NCBI RefSeq assembly: GCF_023161665.1
Contig: NZ_JALNTW010000007.1
Span: 74,016-138,015, forward strand
Reading direction: 5' to 3'
From: Shewanella sp. 1CM18E
Lineage (GTDB): Bacteria; Pseudomonadota; Gammaproteobacteria; Enterobacterales; Shewanellaceae
Length of the DNA stretch: 64,000 bases
Part shown: positions 18,727-27,330 of the stretch, piece after piece
Position numbering within the stretch: position 1 is the first letter of the stretch
How the letters are laid out: every line of letters starts with the position of its first letter
Made by a program: the position numbers and the translations under genes
The notes under the pieces: model-generated
Databases searched by the model: none
What the model was told of the DNA's origin: nothing
The model's input: the letters and a program-made list of their open reading frames with translations, nothing else

Positions 18727-18901
18727 ATCATGCTTTTAAGCTCGTGCTTTACGGTGCCTAAGCCAGTTTCTTAATCACTATCAAACGGTTTGGTTGTGAG
18801 CTCATTGGCGGTAATACACAAAGACACACGGGGAATAGTTACCATCAAGCTTATTTGCCTTGAGTTAGTTTGACTAGAATCGCTTTGAGTTGGTCAAATT
18901 C

Positions 18902-18919
18902 TTATACTAATTGGTATAA
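18902..18919. repeat. 18-bp dyad, TTATAC-N6-GTATAA, dispersed motif
   Basis: TTATACTAATTGGTATAA is the exact reverse complement of the sequence at 63312-63329. The two copies lie in unrelated intergenic regions, so this looks like a dispersed intergenic element. Confidence 0.6.
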
Positions 18920-19030
18920 CAGTACTTTATCATCTTAAATTGTGTCGATAAGCGTTAGCTGCTAACTAAACGCCACAGCAATGCCAAACAATTGAGGTTG
19001 GTTACAATATGTATTTTGGAGCGCTATTTG

Positions 19031-20113
19031 ATGGACAGCTTTAAGCTCAAACCCCACCACGCCATATTACTCTTTGCATTAGCCATTGCGTTATACGCAT
19101 GCTACTTACTCGTTTCACCATATTTAGGCTCTATCATTCTGGCGGCAATTGTTGCGTTATTAGTGTTGCCACTGCATACAAAAATTGAAAGCTATATGCC
19201 TGCAAGGCCTAATCTGGCATCTGTGGTCTCATGCACCTTAGTCACTGTGGTGGTGTTGTTGCCGTTGCTCTTTGTCACTATTGCGATAATGAATGAAGGC
19301 ATCAACTTTATGGGTAATGCCTATGACTGGTTGACTGATGGCGGCGCCAAGGCATTTCTATCTCATCCTTATATTCAAAGTGGCCTTAGCCTGCTTAATA
19401 AATGGCTACCGTTTGAAAGCTTAAAAGTGGATGAATTGGTACAGCAAGCAGCAGTAAAAGTCACCCAGCTCAGCAGCAGCTTTTTGTCTGCCAGCACCGG
19501 ACTATTGGGCGATGTGGCCAATACAGTTTTGAGCTTTTCTCTCATGCTATTTGTGCTGTTTTTCTTCCTTCGAGATCAACAAACGATTGTGAGCAGTATC
19601 CGCCACATCATTCCATTATCACGCTCTCAAGAAGAGTTGATTTTTAATGAGGTTAAAGTTGTGGCTAAATCAGCGGTTTTTGGCGCATTTTTAACAGCTC
19701 TAGCCCAAGGTGCGCTGGGCGGTATAGCCATGGCTATGGCAGGCTTTTCCGGTTTATTTTGGGGCAGCATGATGGCCTTTGCGTCATTTATCCCCTTTGT
19801 AGGCACCGCCATGATCTGGCTGCCAGCATCAATTTATCTGTTTATTACTGGCGACTGGCAATGGGCACTGTTTTTAATCGCGTGGGGAATACTGGTTATT
19901 GGCTCGATTGATAACTTTCTAAGACCTTGGCTGATGCAAGGCAGTACAGGTATGAGTACCCTACTGCTGTTTTTTTCTCTGTTAGGTGGCCTACAACTGT
20001 TTGGCTTAATCGGCTTAATTTATGGTCCGATTATCTTTGCAGTTACCTTAGTATTAGCCCGCTTGTATGAAATCGAGTTTAAAGATTTTATTGAGCAACA
20101 AGATAAAGCATAA
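19031..20113 (+). CDS. AI-2E family (UPF0118, YdiK/PerM-like) membrane transporter
   Basis: About 360 residues with roughly seven to eight membrane segments. The arrangement fits the AI-2E exporter family: an N-terminal pair of helices, a soluble stretch (about residues 100-150), then SLMLFVLFFFLRDQQTIV, ALAQGALGGIAMAMAGFSGLFWG, FIPFVGTAMIWLPA and the C-terminal SIDNFLRPWLMQGSTGMSTLLLFFSLLGGLQLFGLIGLIYGPI. It is closest in layout to E. coli YdiK. Members have been linked to autoinducer-2 export or Na+/H+ exchange; the substrate here is unknown. The ATG at 19031 follows GGAG at 9 nt; an upstream TTG at 18992 is not needed. Confidence 0.87.
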   Translation: MDSFKLKPHHAILLFALAIALYACYLLVSPYLGSIILAAIVALLVLPLHTKIESYMPARPNLASVVSCTLVTVVVLLPLLFVTIAIMNEGINFMGNAYDWLTDGGAKAFLSHPYIQSGLSLLNKWLPFESLKVDELVQQAAVKVTQLSSSFLSASTGLLGDVANTVLSFSLMLFVLFFFLRDQQTIVSSIRHIIPLSRSQEELIFNEVKVVAKSAVFGAFLTALAQGALGGIAMAMAGFSGLFWGSMMAFASFIPFVGTAMIWLPASIYLFITGDWQWALFLIAWGILVIGSIDNFLRPWLMQGSTGMSTLLLFFSLLGGLQLFGLIGLIYGPIIFAVTLVLARLYEIEFKDFIEQQDKA

Positions 20114-20156
20114 AACGGCTATTCACGATTTTTGTTTGCAGTCGTTAAGTAAATGC

Positions 20157-20182
20157 ATAGCCCCACCAGTTGGGGCTATTTT
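20157..20182 (+). terminator. intrinsic terminator of the AI-2E transporter gene
   Basis: ATAGCCCCA / TGGGGCTAT forms a 9-bp stem with a short loop followed by TTTT on the plus strand. Confidence 0.85.
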
Positions 20183-20213
20183 CGTTATCCATTAACAGCG
20201 CCTTTGGTAACAC

Positions 20214-20648
20214 CTATTTATTCTCCTCCAAGCTTGCTAACTCTTGTTCAAGCTCAGCCAGCTTAGTGTTTTCGCTCAGCAGTTTTTGCTTGTACTTATA
20301 GGTCTTGTCTAAATTACGCTCCTCCTCTGCTTCTTTTAAAGAGGCTTGATACTTATCTATTTGCTGTTTTACATCAGCAATCTCAGCAGTGAGATCTTGC
20401 TTTAGGGCGTCTGTGGTGCAATGGGTTTCAACATTTTTCAGCGCTGTTTCTAACCCCGCTACCTTATGACTATTTCCATGAGCCTTTGCCATAATAATCT
20501 GCTTTGAGATCTCACATCGCTTTTTGTCACAGCCAACCATAGTGCTGCAATCTTGATGGTGATCAGCAAAAACAAGCTTTGTAGGCAAAGCAAAACTCAA
20601 TATACAGGCTGACATAGCCGCTAACGCTACAACTGAGGTGTTTTTCAT
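20214..20648 (-). CDS. yqjC: DUF1090 family periplasmic protein (YqjC-like)
   Basis: A 144-residue protein with a signal peptide (residues 1-28, ending LVFA). The mature part begins with a Cys-rich block, CSTMVGCDKKRCEISKQI, followed by a long charged coiled-coil region (AEIADVKQQIDKYQASLKEAEEE...). The layout and the KxxGLxxALxxVxxHC-type core (HKVAGLETALKNVETHC) match E. coli YqjC. Function is unknown; in enteric bacteria the gene sits with stress- and acid-inducible genes. The start follows CCGGAG. It is convergent with the AI-2E transporter. Confidence 0.85.
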   Translation of the reverse strand: MKNTSVVALAAMSACILSFALPTKLVFADHHQDCSTMVGCDKKRCEISKQIIMAKAHGNSHKVAGLETALKNVETHCTTDALKQDLTAEIADVKQQIDKYQASLKEAEEERNLDKTYKYKQKLLSENTKLAELEQELASLEENK

Positions 20649-20798
20649 CTAAATATCTCCGGTTCATTATCAATGAGCTCATACTGCAAAACTGCTCTCG
20701 CTATAAGTCATATAGTCACTAGATCATCAAACGTCCATTTAACAACAAATGCTAGTTGTTGTTCCGCGCCAATAATTCGACCTAATTCGAAATATTAG

Positions 20799-20827
20799 TT
20801 GACAATAGTCACCCGCAGACCTATATT
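20799..20827 (+). promoter_or_regulatory. candidate sigma70 promoter of the glutathione synthetase gene
   Basis: A perfect TTGACA (20799-20804) is separated by 17 bp from TATATT (20822-20827), about 60 nt upstream of the start codon. The match to consensus suggests substantial constitutive expression. Confidence 0.65.
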
Positions 20828-20889
20828 TCGACTTTTGCGGAAATAAATTAACGTAAGATCGGATTAACACAGCAACTAAGGGGGACATC

Positions 20890-22461
20890 ATGATTAACCA
20901 CACAAGCAAACAAGCTGCACAAGATGCGATTGAGTGGGCGTTAACCCATGGCATGGCATTAAAAACCACGCCATATTCTGCTGTGCACACCGCCTTTAGC
21001 CTAACGCCGACACCTATATCAACGGCGCGCTATAACAAGCTAACCGCATCTGTTGGCCTGTTAGGTAAACTCGTTCACTTAGTATCAGAAGATCATGGCT
21101 TTCTTAGCCAAGCGATTGCCCCAATCACCAAGGGCGATCCTTTCTTTAATGCACTATTGGAGATGCATCAAGCGATTCACCAAACTAATCAACAACCCAT
21201 TCAGCAACTTTCTCAGCAAGAGCCGCAAAGCGCCAAACGCATGCCACTGCTAATTATGCGTAGCGACTTTATGGACGATGCGGCTTTAGGGCCAAAACTG
21301 ATTGAATTTAACGGCATCGCTGCAGGTATGGGGCCATTTGGCCAACGTATACATGAGCTACATACATTTTTGCAACTGCAAGCGCCTGAAGCGTTTAATG
21401 AATGGTCAGCACTAGTTTCTACAACAACCGCAACATCAGCATCTACATCAGCTTCAACAAACGCCAAACTGGTTGCTAACCATGCGCTAGCGAATTTGGC
21501 CCAAGGTATTGCCAAGGCAACATTTAAGATTAAAGCCGAGTTCACAGCTGTCAAACCGGACACAAGCGTTCTAGCCCCAATTGATAGCACAACCAACGCG
21601 CCAACCTTCTTGATGGTTGTGCAAGCCGGTGAAGACAATGTTTACGATCAACATTTGTTAGAGCATGCGTTACAAGCCAAAGGCATTCGAACCATTAGAC
21701 GCACCTTTAGAGAGTTACAAGGCAAACTTAAAACTGGCGATAACCATAGACTATTACTGGACGGCGTCGGCGCAATCGATACTGTCTATTTACGCGCAGG
21801 CTACCAGTATTGCGACTACCACGCCAATGACATCATCAGTCGTGTTTGCTGTGATGCGTTAATGCAAACACGGATCTTTATTGAAAAACACCGGGTAGCC
21901 GTAAACGCCACAGTTAGCCAACAATTGGCCACCAGTAAACGGGTACAAATGTTATTATCCTCTATGCAACCAGCAGCCCTAACCCGTTTTGGCTTAACGC
22001 TAGATGAGGCAATAGCCGTTAAAGAATTACTCGGTGAGATGATCGCAGTTACCAAAGACAGTGCCGCTATCGTAGCTAAAAGCAATAATAATGACTGGGT
22101 GCTTAAAAACCAAGGCGAAGGCGGCGGCCACTGCATATTTGGCGACGACATTTTGCCAAAACTTGCCGCGCTTAAACCAAGCGAATATCAAGCCTGGTCA
22201 CTAATGCGTAGACTGCACCCAACAGCAAGAGCAACAACCGCGTTAACCGTGCGCAAGGGGGAGCTACATAAAGTCGACGATCTTATCAGTGAAATCGGCA
22301 TGTTCACCGTACATATTGATGGTAAACCAGCGATTACTGATCTCAATAGCGAGCAACAAGCTTACGCAGGATACTTGATTAGAAGTAAATCGGCCCGAAC
22401 CACCGAAGGTGGCGTACACAGCGGCATGGGTGTGTTGGATTCGCTGGTATTTAGTGGTTAA
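20890..22461 (+). CDS. eukaryotic-type glutathione synthetase homologue
   Basis: A 523-residue protein whose blocks align with the eukaryotic glutathione synthetase family rather than bacterial GshB (about 315 aa). LIEFNGIAAGMGPFGQRIHELH corresponds to the substrate-binding block; LKNQGEGGGHCIFGDDIL (about residues 403-420) is the glycine-rich ATP loop; ISEIGMFTVHIDGK and TTEGGVHSGMGVLDS match the C-terminal Gly-rich/lid region. It would ligate glycine to gamma-glutamylcysteine using ATP in the cytoplasm. Residues 165-215 form a low-complexity Thr/Ser/Ala insertion with a TTTATSASTSAS tract, probably a disordered loop. The start has a strong GGGGGA site. Specificity for glycine is inferred; related bacterial members could make other thiols. 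Confidence 0.8.
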   Translation: MINHTSKQAAQDAIEWALTHGMALKTTPYSAVHTAFSLTPTPISTARYNKLTASVGLLGKLVHLVSEDHGFLSQAIAPITKGDPFFNALLEMHQAIHQTNQQPIQQLSQQEPQSAKRMPLLIMRSDFMDDAALGPKLIEFNGIAAGMGPFGQRIHELHTFLQLQAPEAFNEWSALVSTTTATSASTSASTNAKLVANHALANLAQGIAKATFKIKAEFTAVKPDTSVLAPIDSTTNAPTFLMVVQAGEDNVYDQHLLEHALQAKGIRTIRRTFRELQGKLKTGDNHRLLLDGVGAIDTVYLRAGYQYCDYHANDIISRVCCDALMQTRIFIEKHRVAVNATVSQQLATSKRVQMLLSSMQPAALTRFGLTLDEAIAVKELLGEMIAVTKDSAAIVAKSNNNDWVLKNQGEGGGHCIFGDDILPKLAALKPSEYQAWSLMRRLHPTARATTALTVRKGELHKVDDLISEIGMFTVHIDGKPAITDLNSEQQAYAGYLIRSKSARTTEGGVHSGMGVLDSLVFSG

Positions 22462-22479
22462 GGCTGACGTTTAAATAAA

Positions 22480-22512
22480 AACATAGCCAACAAAAGTTGG
22501 CTATGTTTGTGT
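22480..22512. terminator. bidirectional intrinsic terminator
   Basis: A 12-bp perfect stem, AACATAGCCAAC / GTTGGCTATGTT, with an AAAA loop. It ends the glutathione synthetase gene on the plus strand and has a good T run on the minus strand for the convergent lipoprotein gene. Confidence 0.88.
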
Positions 22513-22626
22513 TCTAACGCATTTATGGACAAAAATACGTTAGGGTATCTGGTCTATCATGAGTGACTTAGATGAGAATAAGTATCTCAATTTATCTAAT
22601 TAGGTCCGATCTTTTTATTCTGTAGA

Positions 22627-23235
22627 CTACTGAACCGCGACTATTGGTAGGCCGTGACAGGTTTTATTGTCTTTATTTAATGGATAGGTTTTCATATGCA
22701 TATTTAAAGCATCTCGGCCTCGATAGTAAGTTTGTCTCTCTCTGCAGATCGGCTCACCTTTGATTACCGTGCCATTTGGCTGTCGAATCCAATTGTCCTC
22801 ACAGTTGACCCAATTGTTAGTATGAATCGTTGTGTTGCGTCTAGCTGTGACTATCGTACATTCGCCAGCTTTTACATTTACGGTGTTATATCGATACTCG
22901 TTGCAGTTTTCTGTGTCGCAAGCGGAAGATACCCAATAAGCAACTATGTATTTCCCAGGTGGCACTAATACAGAACCTGCCATTCTGTGAGTTACTAGTG
23001 CTTCCCCCTTTTCATTTGTGACGCTTTGTATGTACTCCCTTTCTTCGCCCCAATACTCATGTCGTTTCGGATTTGAATAAGAGTCATGATTGCTCATATA
23101 ACCTGCACCTGTACTGATTAATCCTACCTCTCTGCTCGTTTCCCCAATGCCTGGCCAATTTTCTTGACTATGTATGCTACAACCTGTGATAAAAAGTGGC
23201 AGAGTGCAGGCAATTAATGCTTTCAAGTAGTTCAT
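22627..23235 (-). CDS. hypothetical lipoprotein
   Basis: A 202-residue protein with a lipoprotein signal: a short basic N-terminus, a hydrophobic core (ALIACTLPLF) and the lipobox ITGC with Cys19. Residue +2 is Ser, which favours outer-membrane sorting. The mature part is rich in Tyr, Asn and Cys (six further cysteines, including CDTENC), suggesting disulphides. A segment VPPGKYIVAYWVSS looks like a beta-sandwich strand pair. No family is recognised. The start follows GAGG at 5 nt. Confidence 0.7.
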   Translation of the reverse strand: MNYLKALIACTLPLFITGCSIHSQENWPGIGETSREVGLISTGAGYMSNHDSYSNPKRHEYWGEEREYIQSVTNEKGEALVTHRMAGSVLVPPGKYIVAYWVSSACDTENCNEYRYNTVNVKAGECTIVTARRNTTIHTNNWVNCEDNWIRQPNGTVIKGEPICRERQTYYRGRDALNMHMKTYPLNKDNKTCHGLPIVAVQ

Positions 23236-23484
23236 CCCAACCTCGATATTTATTCATTAAACTTCATGTATACTTTTTTAGTGTCTCAGAAGTTGTTTTG
23301 TTTCTGGTATAGTGGCACATCTATTTTGTGCAACTCCTTTATATATTTCAAAATCGAAATTTCGTTTCTATCATTAGATAAATGATGCGAGTGATATGTG
23401 GCCGCTAGCTCGTTTTGAGGCAGAAATGCGTTAGAACTAACTTCCCCAATCACTAGCTTCGCCAACTTCAAATTCTAAAACCCA

Positions 23485-24684
23485 CTATATCAACAGAGCC
23501 TTACCACCACCTTTTAAAGTCTCAAACTCCTTACCCGCTAGCCACAATGGCGAATCACTTTGGTGCGCTAATTGATATGCCCAAGCGGTGATCGCTTCAG
23601 AGCGTGAACTATCACAAATAAAATACTGGCTGAGTTCCGATGTGATTTGTTTAGCATTTTTAATGATGTTTTGCTCAAACCAGCGCTCTTTATGGCGCTG
23701 GGCTGCAAGGTGATCGCGCTTGGCGTTATTACAACTGCGGTGTGCTAATACAAAGTTGTGGCCGAGGTCGTTTGGGTATCTTGCCCATGGGATAAAGTGA
23801 TCCACTTCGGCTGCATTGCTGCCATCGTTTTTTAGCGATTTATTACAGTAAAAACATTTACCTTGTTGGATCTCGGTTAGCAGCGGTCTTGCACTGATTA
23901 TGGAGTTTCTGTCACTGCCAAACAGGAACTGCGACAAGTCACCTTTGCCGCCGAGCACTGCAAAATTTGCCGGAAATGCATTGACTTTTTGCGTCCAATG
24001 GTTTCTTGCAAGCGATACCACTAAATCGTAAAAGCGCCGAAAACAAAATGCGATGTCTGGGTTGAGAACGATGTGCTTTTGCGATTTGTCATGGGGGTAA
24101 TAGAAGCACTCTTCTTTACCAGCTAATAACTGTAAGCGCCAAAGTGGGCCTTGCTTGAAAGTGTTACGGGTCTTAGTCAGCAACGATTTCCAATGCTGAC
24201 TTTGCTTTAACTGGCCAATAGTACGTATGCCCTGCTGCCGCATGGCTGCTAAGTCTTGTACTAAAGCAGATTGGCTACCTGAATTTTGCAACAATACAAA
24301 TGCTTCATCTGCCACACCGTGATAAGGCAACGAGTGTTGCCAATATAGTTCGATAAACTTCACCACTAACTCATCTATGGTGATCACACTGTCTAATGCA
24401 TCGTGCAGATTGGCGGTAACATCGCTATGCAATGGCCGCTCAATACAAATGTCTGCTAGCGCGTGCAGCAAAGCAAACTTATAAGTCGCGGTAAATTCGC
24501 TCTCAACCAATAAGCGTTGTAAGTAAATGATAAAGTTAACTTGGGTTTGCGCATCAATATCGGCGCTTTTACCTGAGCTTATAACAGGGCTTACTACAGA
24601 GCTTATAGTTGGGCTTTTGAGCTGGGCTGAATCAGGCGATGGCATAGTAGTATCGCTTATTGAAGAACTTGGAGTTTGCTTCAT
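23485..24684 (-). CDS. HNH endonuclease domain protein
   Basis: A 399-residue protein with a C-terminal HNH zinc-type nuclease domain at about residues 272-325: CFYCNKSL (zinc CxxC), VDHFIPW (catalytic His pair region) and HRSCNNAKRDHL (second zinc Cys and HNH Asn). The N-terminal 250 residues are helical; FALLHALADICIERPLHSD resembles the N-terminal region of other stand-alone HNH proteins linked to restriction or defence. It overlaps the stop of the upstream methyltransferase gene by four bases (ATGA), so the two are co-translated. It should cleave DNA or act as a nickase; the target is unknown. Confidence 0.83.
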   Translation of the reverse strand: MKQTPSSSISDTTMPSPDSAQLKSPTISSVVSPVISSGKSADIDAQTQVNFIIYLQRLLVESEFTATYKFALLHALADICIERPLHSDVTANLHDALDSVITIDELVVKFIELYWQHSLPYHGVADEAFVLLQNSGSQSALVQDLAAMRQQGIRTIGQLKQSQHWKSLLTKTRNTFKQGPLWRLQLLAGKEECFYYPHDKSQKHIVLNPDIAFCFRRFYDLVVSLARNHWTQKVNAFPANFAVLGGKGDLSQFLFGSDRNSIISARPLLTEIQQGKCFYCNKSLKNDGSNAAEVDHFIPWARYPNDLGHNFVLAHRSCNNAKRDHLAAQRHKERWFEQNIIKNAKQITSELSQYFICDSSRSEAITAWAYQLAHQSDSPLWLAGKEFETLKGGGKALLI

Positions 24685-25454
24685 TTGGCCTGCTCCGCCG
24701 TTTTTAAGCTGTTGGCATCAAACTGCACCGTGGCTTTTGCTGTTACTGTTGTGCTGAACTGTATGACGACAGTGTCCCAACTCACCTCAGCGCGGCCAAG
24801 TTTGTCTGATTCTGCGCTGATACTGTCAATGATACTTAACCCTAGCTGCTGACTTAATAAAGCTAGTTCTTGAATACTGACGCTATGCATTACCCGTTCA
24901 TCACCACTTGGCCCATGGCGCAAGGTAATAATGAGCTTTCCTTGCGGTGCTAATAGCTGACTGAGTTGTGTCAGTGCAGTTAAACGCTCAGCGCTAGGAA
25001 TATGCATCCACACCGCGCTAAGTAAAATAAGGTCAAATTTAATATTGGTTGCAGTCACCTGTTTAAGTTCAGGTAGTGTATCTTCGAGCCAAATAACGGC
25101 TAGGTCTTTGGTATGTTGCTTACCGATGGCCGCAAGTTCTGTTGCTGGCTCTACTGCATAAACTGTGACTTGTTGCTGTGTATTAGCAAGCTCGGCTAAA
25201 TATTTAGCATCTCTGCCAGTACCTGCACCAATATCGAGTATCTGAAGCTGTTTGCTGTAGGCAATTGCATTGGCTTGTGTTGCCAGTAAATTAATTGAAG
25301 AGTTAGCTGCAAGCGCGACAAAAATATCAGCCAAATGATAAGACCAGCTTTGGTGAACCTCAGTAAACGGCTTGGAATCATATTGCTGAGCTAACTGCTC
25401 GGCATTGCGATTATAAAAGCTAAGATTCGGGTCGGGTTGCAACTTGGGTGTCAC
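24681..25454 (-). CDS. class I SAM-dependent methyltransferase
   Basis: A 257-residue Rossmann-fold methyltransferase. Motif I is ILDIGAGTGRDAKYLAE (about residues 71-87), motif II follows in VTVYAVEPATEL, and FDLILLSAVWMHIP is motif IV. The latter lacks the DPPY/NPPY sequence expected of N6-adenine or N4-cytosine DNA methyltransferases, and no PCxxC cytosine-C5 motif is seen. The substrate is therefore more likely a small molecule, RNA or protein. The C-terminal 60 residues (KLGRAEVSWDTVVIQF...) form a separate beta-rich tail. It is translationally coupled to an HNH nuclease gene. Confidence 0.82.
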   Translation of the reverse strand: MTPKLQPDPNLSFYNRNAEQLAQQYDSKPFTEVHQSWSYHLADIFVALAANSSINLLATQANAIAYSKQLQILDIGAGTGRDAKYLAELANTQQQVTVYAVEPATELAAIGKQHTKDLAVIWLEDTLPELKQVTATNIKFDLILLSAVWMHIPSAERLTALTQLSQLLAPQGKLIITLRHGPSGDERVMHSVSIQELALLSQQLGLSIIDSISAESDKLGRAEVSWDTVVIQFSTTVTAKATVQFDANSLKTAEQAK

Positions 25455-25680
25455 CTATTCATTCCTTTGATAAGCACTTGCGTTGCAAATGCGCCTGTTC
25501 CATTGCTTTGGCTCGTGTAGTTTACATGGCTAAAAGTTAGCTTGGCGACAACCTAACACGCTATTGATTTAAAAGGAATAATTAGATGATAAATATAAAT
25601 AAAACTGTGGGCTGTCTTACATAAACAAAAGCTACAAAAATATAGGATACAAAAATTTGAGTAACAAAAGCGGAAGTCAC

Positions 25681-25708
25681 AAAAAAGCCACAACAACTGT
25701 GGCTTTGT
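25681..25708 (-). terminator. intrinsic terminator of the prp operon
   Basis: On the minus strand AAAGCCACAG...TTGTGGCTTT forms the stem, followed by a T run, just beyond the prpF stop codon. Confidence 0.88.
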
Positions 25709-25729
25709 TAATATTAAGCAAACGCTGAT

Positions 25730-26962
25730 TTACCCTTGCGGCACTCTCACCCAACCTTCCATAAGTACGCGGGCGCTGCGGCTCATAACCACTTTGTTTA
25801 CCTGCCAGTTGCCGTTAACCTCTGCGGCTTCAGCACCAACTTTTAAGGTGCCTGATGGATGCCCGAAAGTGACAAAACCTTTGTCATCGGCTTTGCTGAT
25901 AGCTTCTTTACCCTTAGCTGCAGCGAGGCTTACAAGGGTGCCGGGAATTGCGGCTGCAGTGCCAATAGCGACTGCGGCTGTGCCCATCATTGCATGGTGC
26001 AGCTTGCCCATAGATAGCGCGCGAACATTAAGGTCAATATCCGTTTTGGCAATTGCTTTACCACTTGATGAGGTGTAATCAATAGGCGCTGCAACAATAG
26101 CGACTTTTGGTGTGTGTTGGCGGGTGGCGGCTTCATCGATATGTTGAATCAAGCCCATTTGCACTGCGCCATAAGCGCGAATGGTTTCAAACATTGCAAG
26201 CGCCTTGGCATCGCCGTTTATGGCCTCTTGCAGCTCAGCACCTGTATAACCTAGTTCGCTTGCATTGATAAACACAGTTGGAATACCTGCGTTAATCATA
26301 GTGGCTTGTAATACGCCGCTTGGAACAATCTCGGTTGGTACAATTAGGTCGTCGATTAAGTTACCGGTTGGGAACATAGCGCCCTCACCGTCTGCAGGGG
26401 CTAAAAACTCAACTTGCACCTCAGCTGCAGCGAACGTGACGCCATCTAACTCGAAATCACCAGTTTCTTGCACTTCACCATTGGTGATAGGTACATGAGC
26501 AATGATGGTTTTTTGGATGTTTTTTTGCCAAATTCTTACTACCGCAATGCCGTTGTGAGGAATGCGGCTACTGTCTACTAAACCGTTGCTGATAGCAAAC
26601 GAGCCAACGGCAGCGGTCAAGTTGCCGCAGTTACCGCTCCAGTCAACAAATGGTCTGTCGATAGCCACTTGACCAAATAAGTAATCTACATCGTGATCGG
26701 CTTTATCACTTTTAGCGAGGATCACGGTTTTACTGGTACTGGATGTTGCGCCACCCATGCCATCTGTGTGTTTACCGTAAGGATCTGGACTACCAATGAC
26801 TCTCAGTAACAAGTTGTCTCGGGCGCTGCCTGCAACCTGCGCATCAGCTGGCAAGTCGGTTAAGTTAAAAAACACCCCTTTACTGGTGCCGCCGCGCATA
26901 TAGGTGGCTGGCACTTTAATTTGTGGGGCGAATACTGGTTTTTGATCCATTGTAGTGGTCAT
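25730..26962 (-). CDS. prpF: 2-methylaconitate cis-trans isomerase PrpF
   Basis: About 410 residues of the PrpF/AcnD-accessory family (diaminopimelate-epimerase-like fold). Matching blocks are KVPATYMRGGTSKGVFF at the N-terminus, GSPDPYGKHTDGMGGATSSTSK, FVDWSGNCGNLTAAVG and the C-terminal VMSRSARVLMEGWVRVP. It isomerises the trans-2-methylaconitate isomer so that the methylcitrate cycle can proceed with AcnD. The start MTTTMDQ at 26962 follows GGAAAAAAG; an upstream in-frame ATG at 27013 adds 17 residues absent from the family. It is the last gene of the prp cluster. Confidence 0.93.
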   Translation of the reverse strand: MTTTMDQKPVFAPQIKVPATYMRGGTSKGVFFNLTDLPADAQVAGSARDNLLLRVIGSPDPYGKHTDGMGGATSSTSKTVILAKSDKADHDVDYLFGQVAIDRPFVDWSGNCGNLTAAVGSFAISNGLVDSSRIPHNGIAVVRIWQKNIQKTIIAHVPITNGEVQETGDFELDGVTFAAAEVQVEFLAPADGEGAMFPTGNLIDDLIVPTEIVPSGVLQATMINAGIPTVFINASELGYTGAELQEAINGDAKALAMFETIRAYGAVQMGLIQHIDEAATRQHTPKVAIVAAPIDYTSSSGKAIAKTDIDLNVRALSMGKLHHAMMGTAAVAIGTAAAIPGTLVSLAAAKGKEAISKADDKGFVTFGHPSGTLKVGAEAAEVNGNWQVNKVVMSRSARVLMEGWVRVPQG

Positions 26963-27108
26963 CTTTTTTCCGTTTGAATGCTTTTGATTGAAAGGCAAGT
27001 GCTCGACACCCAATAACCTAAGCTGATGTTTTAATCTGATTGCTACTTGGTTTGTATTCAGCTATTACGATAAGTATCAAGTGTGCTGAATAGCCGCTTA
27101 AGTAGCCT

Positions 27109-27200
27109 TATATCGTTACTAAGATGAGTTTCGATGACGTGGATGTCATCGCAAAACCTACATGGACGTACTTGCGGTGTCTCATCTAGGTAACGATATA
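27109..27200. repeat. 92-bp inverted-repeat element (MITE-like)
   Basis: Terminal arms of 20 bp, TATATCGTTACTAAGATGAG (27109-27128) and CTCATCTAGGTAACGATATA (27181-27200), pair at 18 of 20 positions. The interior contains a second dyad, GATGAC-N6-GTCATC, and a block CATGGACGTA. Such compact nested-palindrome elements are typical of dispersed non-coding repeats in Shewanella genomes. It lies between acnD and prpF. Confidence 0.6.
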
Positions 27201-27204
27201 TGGC

Positions 27205-27330
27205 GGACTCTAACCTAAGCTAAAGGCTCTGCACTAGGTTGAAGACTCCTAGCTAGCTGAAGGCTCTTATTCGTTAGTTGAGGACTCTTCATTACGTTGA
27301 GGACTCTTCACTAAGTTGATGACTCTAAAA
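27205..27330. repeat. decayed ~19-bp tandem repeat overlapping the acnD 3' end
   Basis: Seven degenerate units with cores GGACTCT/GGCTCT/AGACTCC begin at 27205, 27225, 27243, 27262, 27282, 27301 and 27320, spaced 18-20 bp. The last unit contains the final acnD codons (Glu-Ser-Ser-Thr-stop on the minus strand). The array therefore looks like repeated duplication of the gene's 3' terminus, most conserved near the gene. Confidence 0.8.

Noticed and set aside
21415..21465. Simple-sequence tract in the glutathione synthetase gene suspected of being a frameshift site
   Set aside because: The reading frame continues intact across it with conserved blocks on both sides.
23286..23471. 61-codon minus-strand open frame after the HNH gene
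   Set aside because: Although it starts soon after the HNH stop, no family, ribosome-binding site or overlap supports it.
23485..25454. Classical type II restriction-modification system
   Set aside because: The methyltransferase lacks DPPY/NPPY and PCxxC DNA-methylation motifs, so the nuclease/methyltransferase pair cannot be called R-M from sequence.
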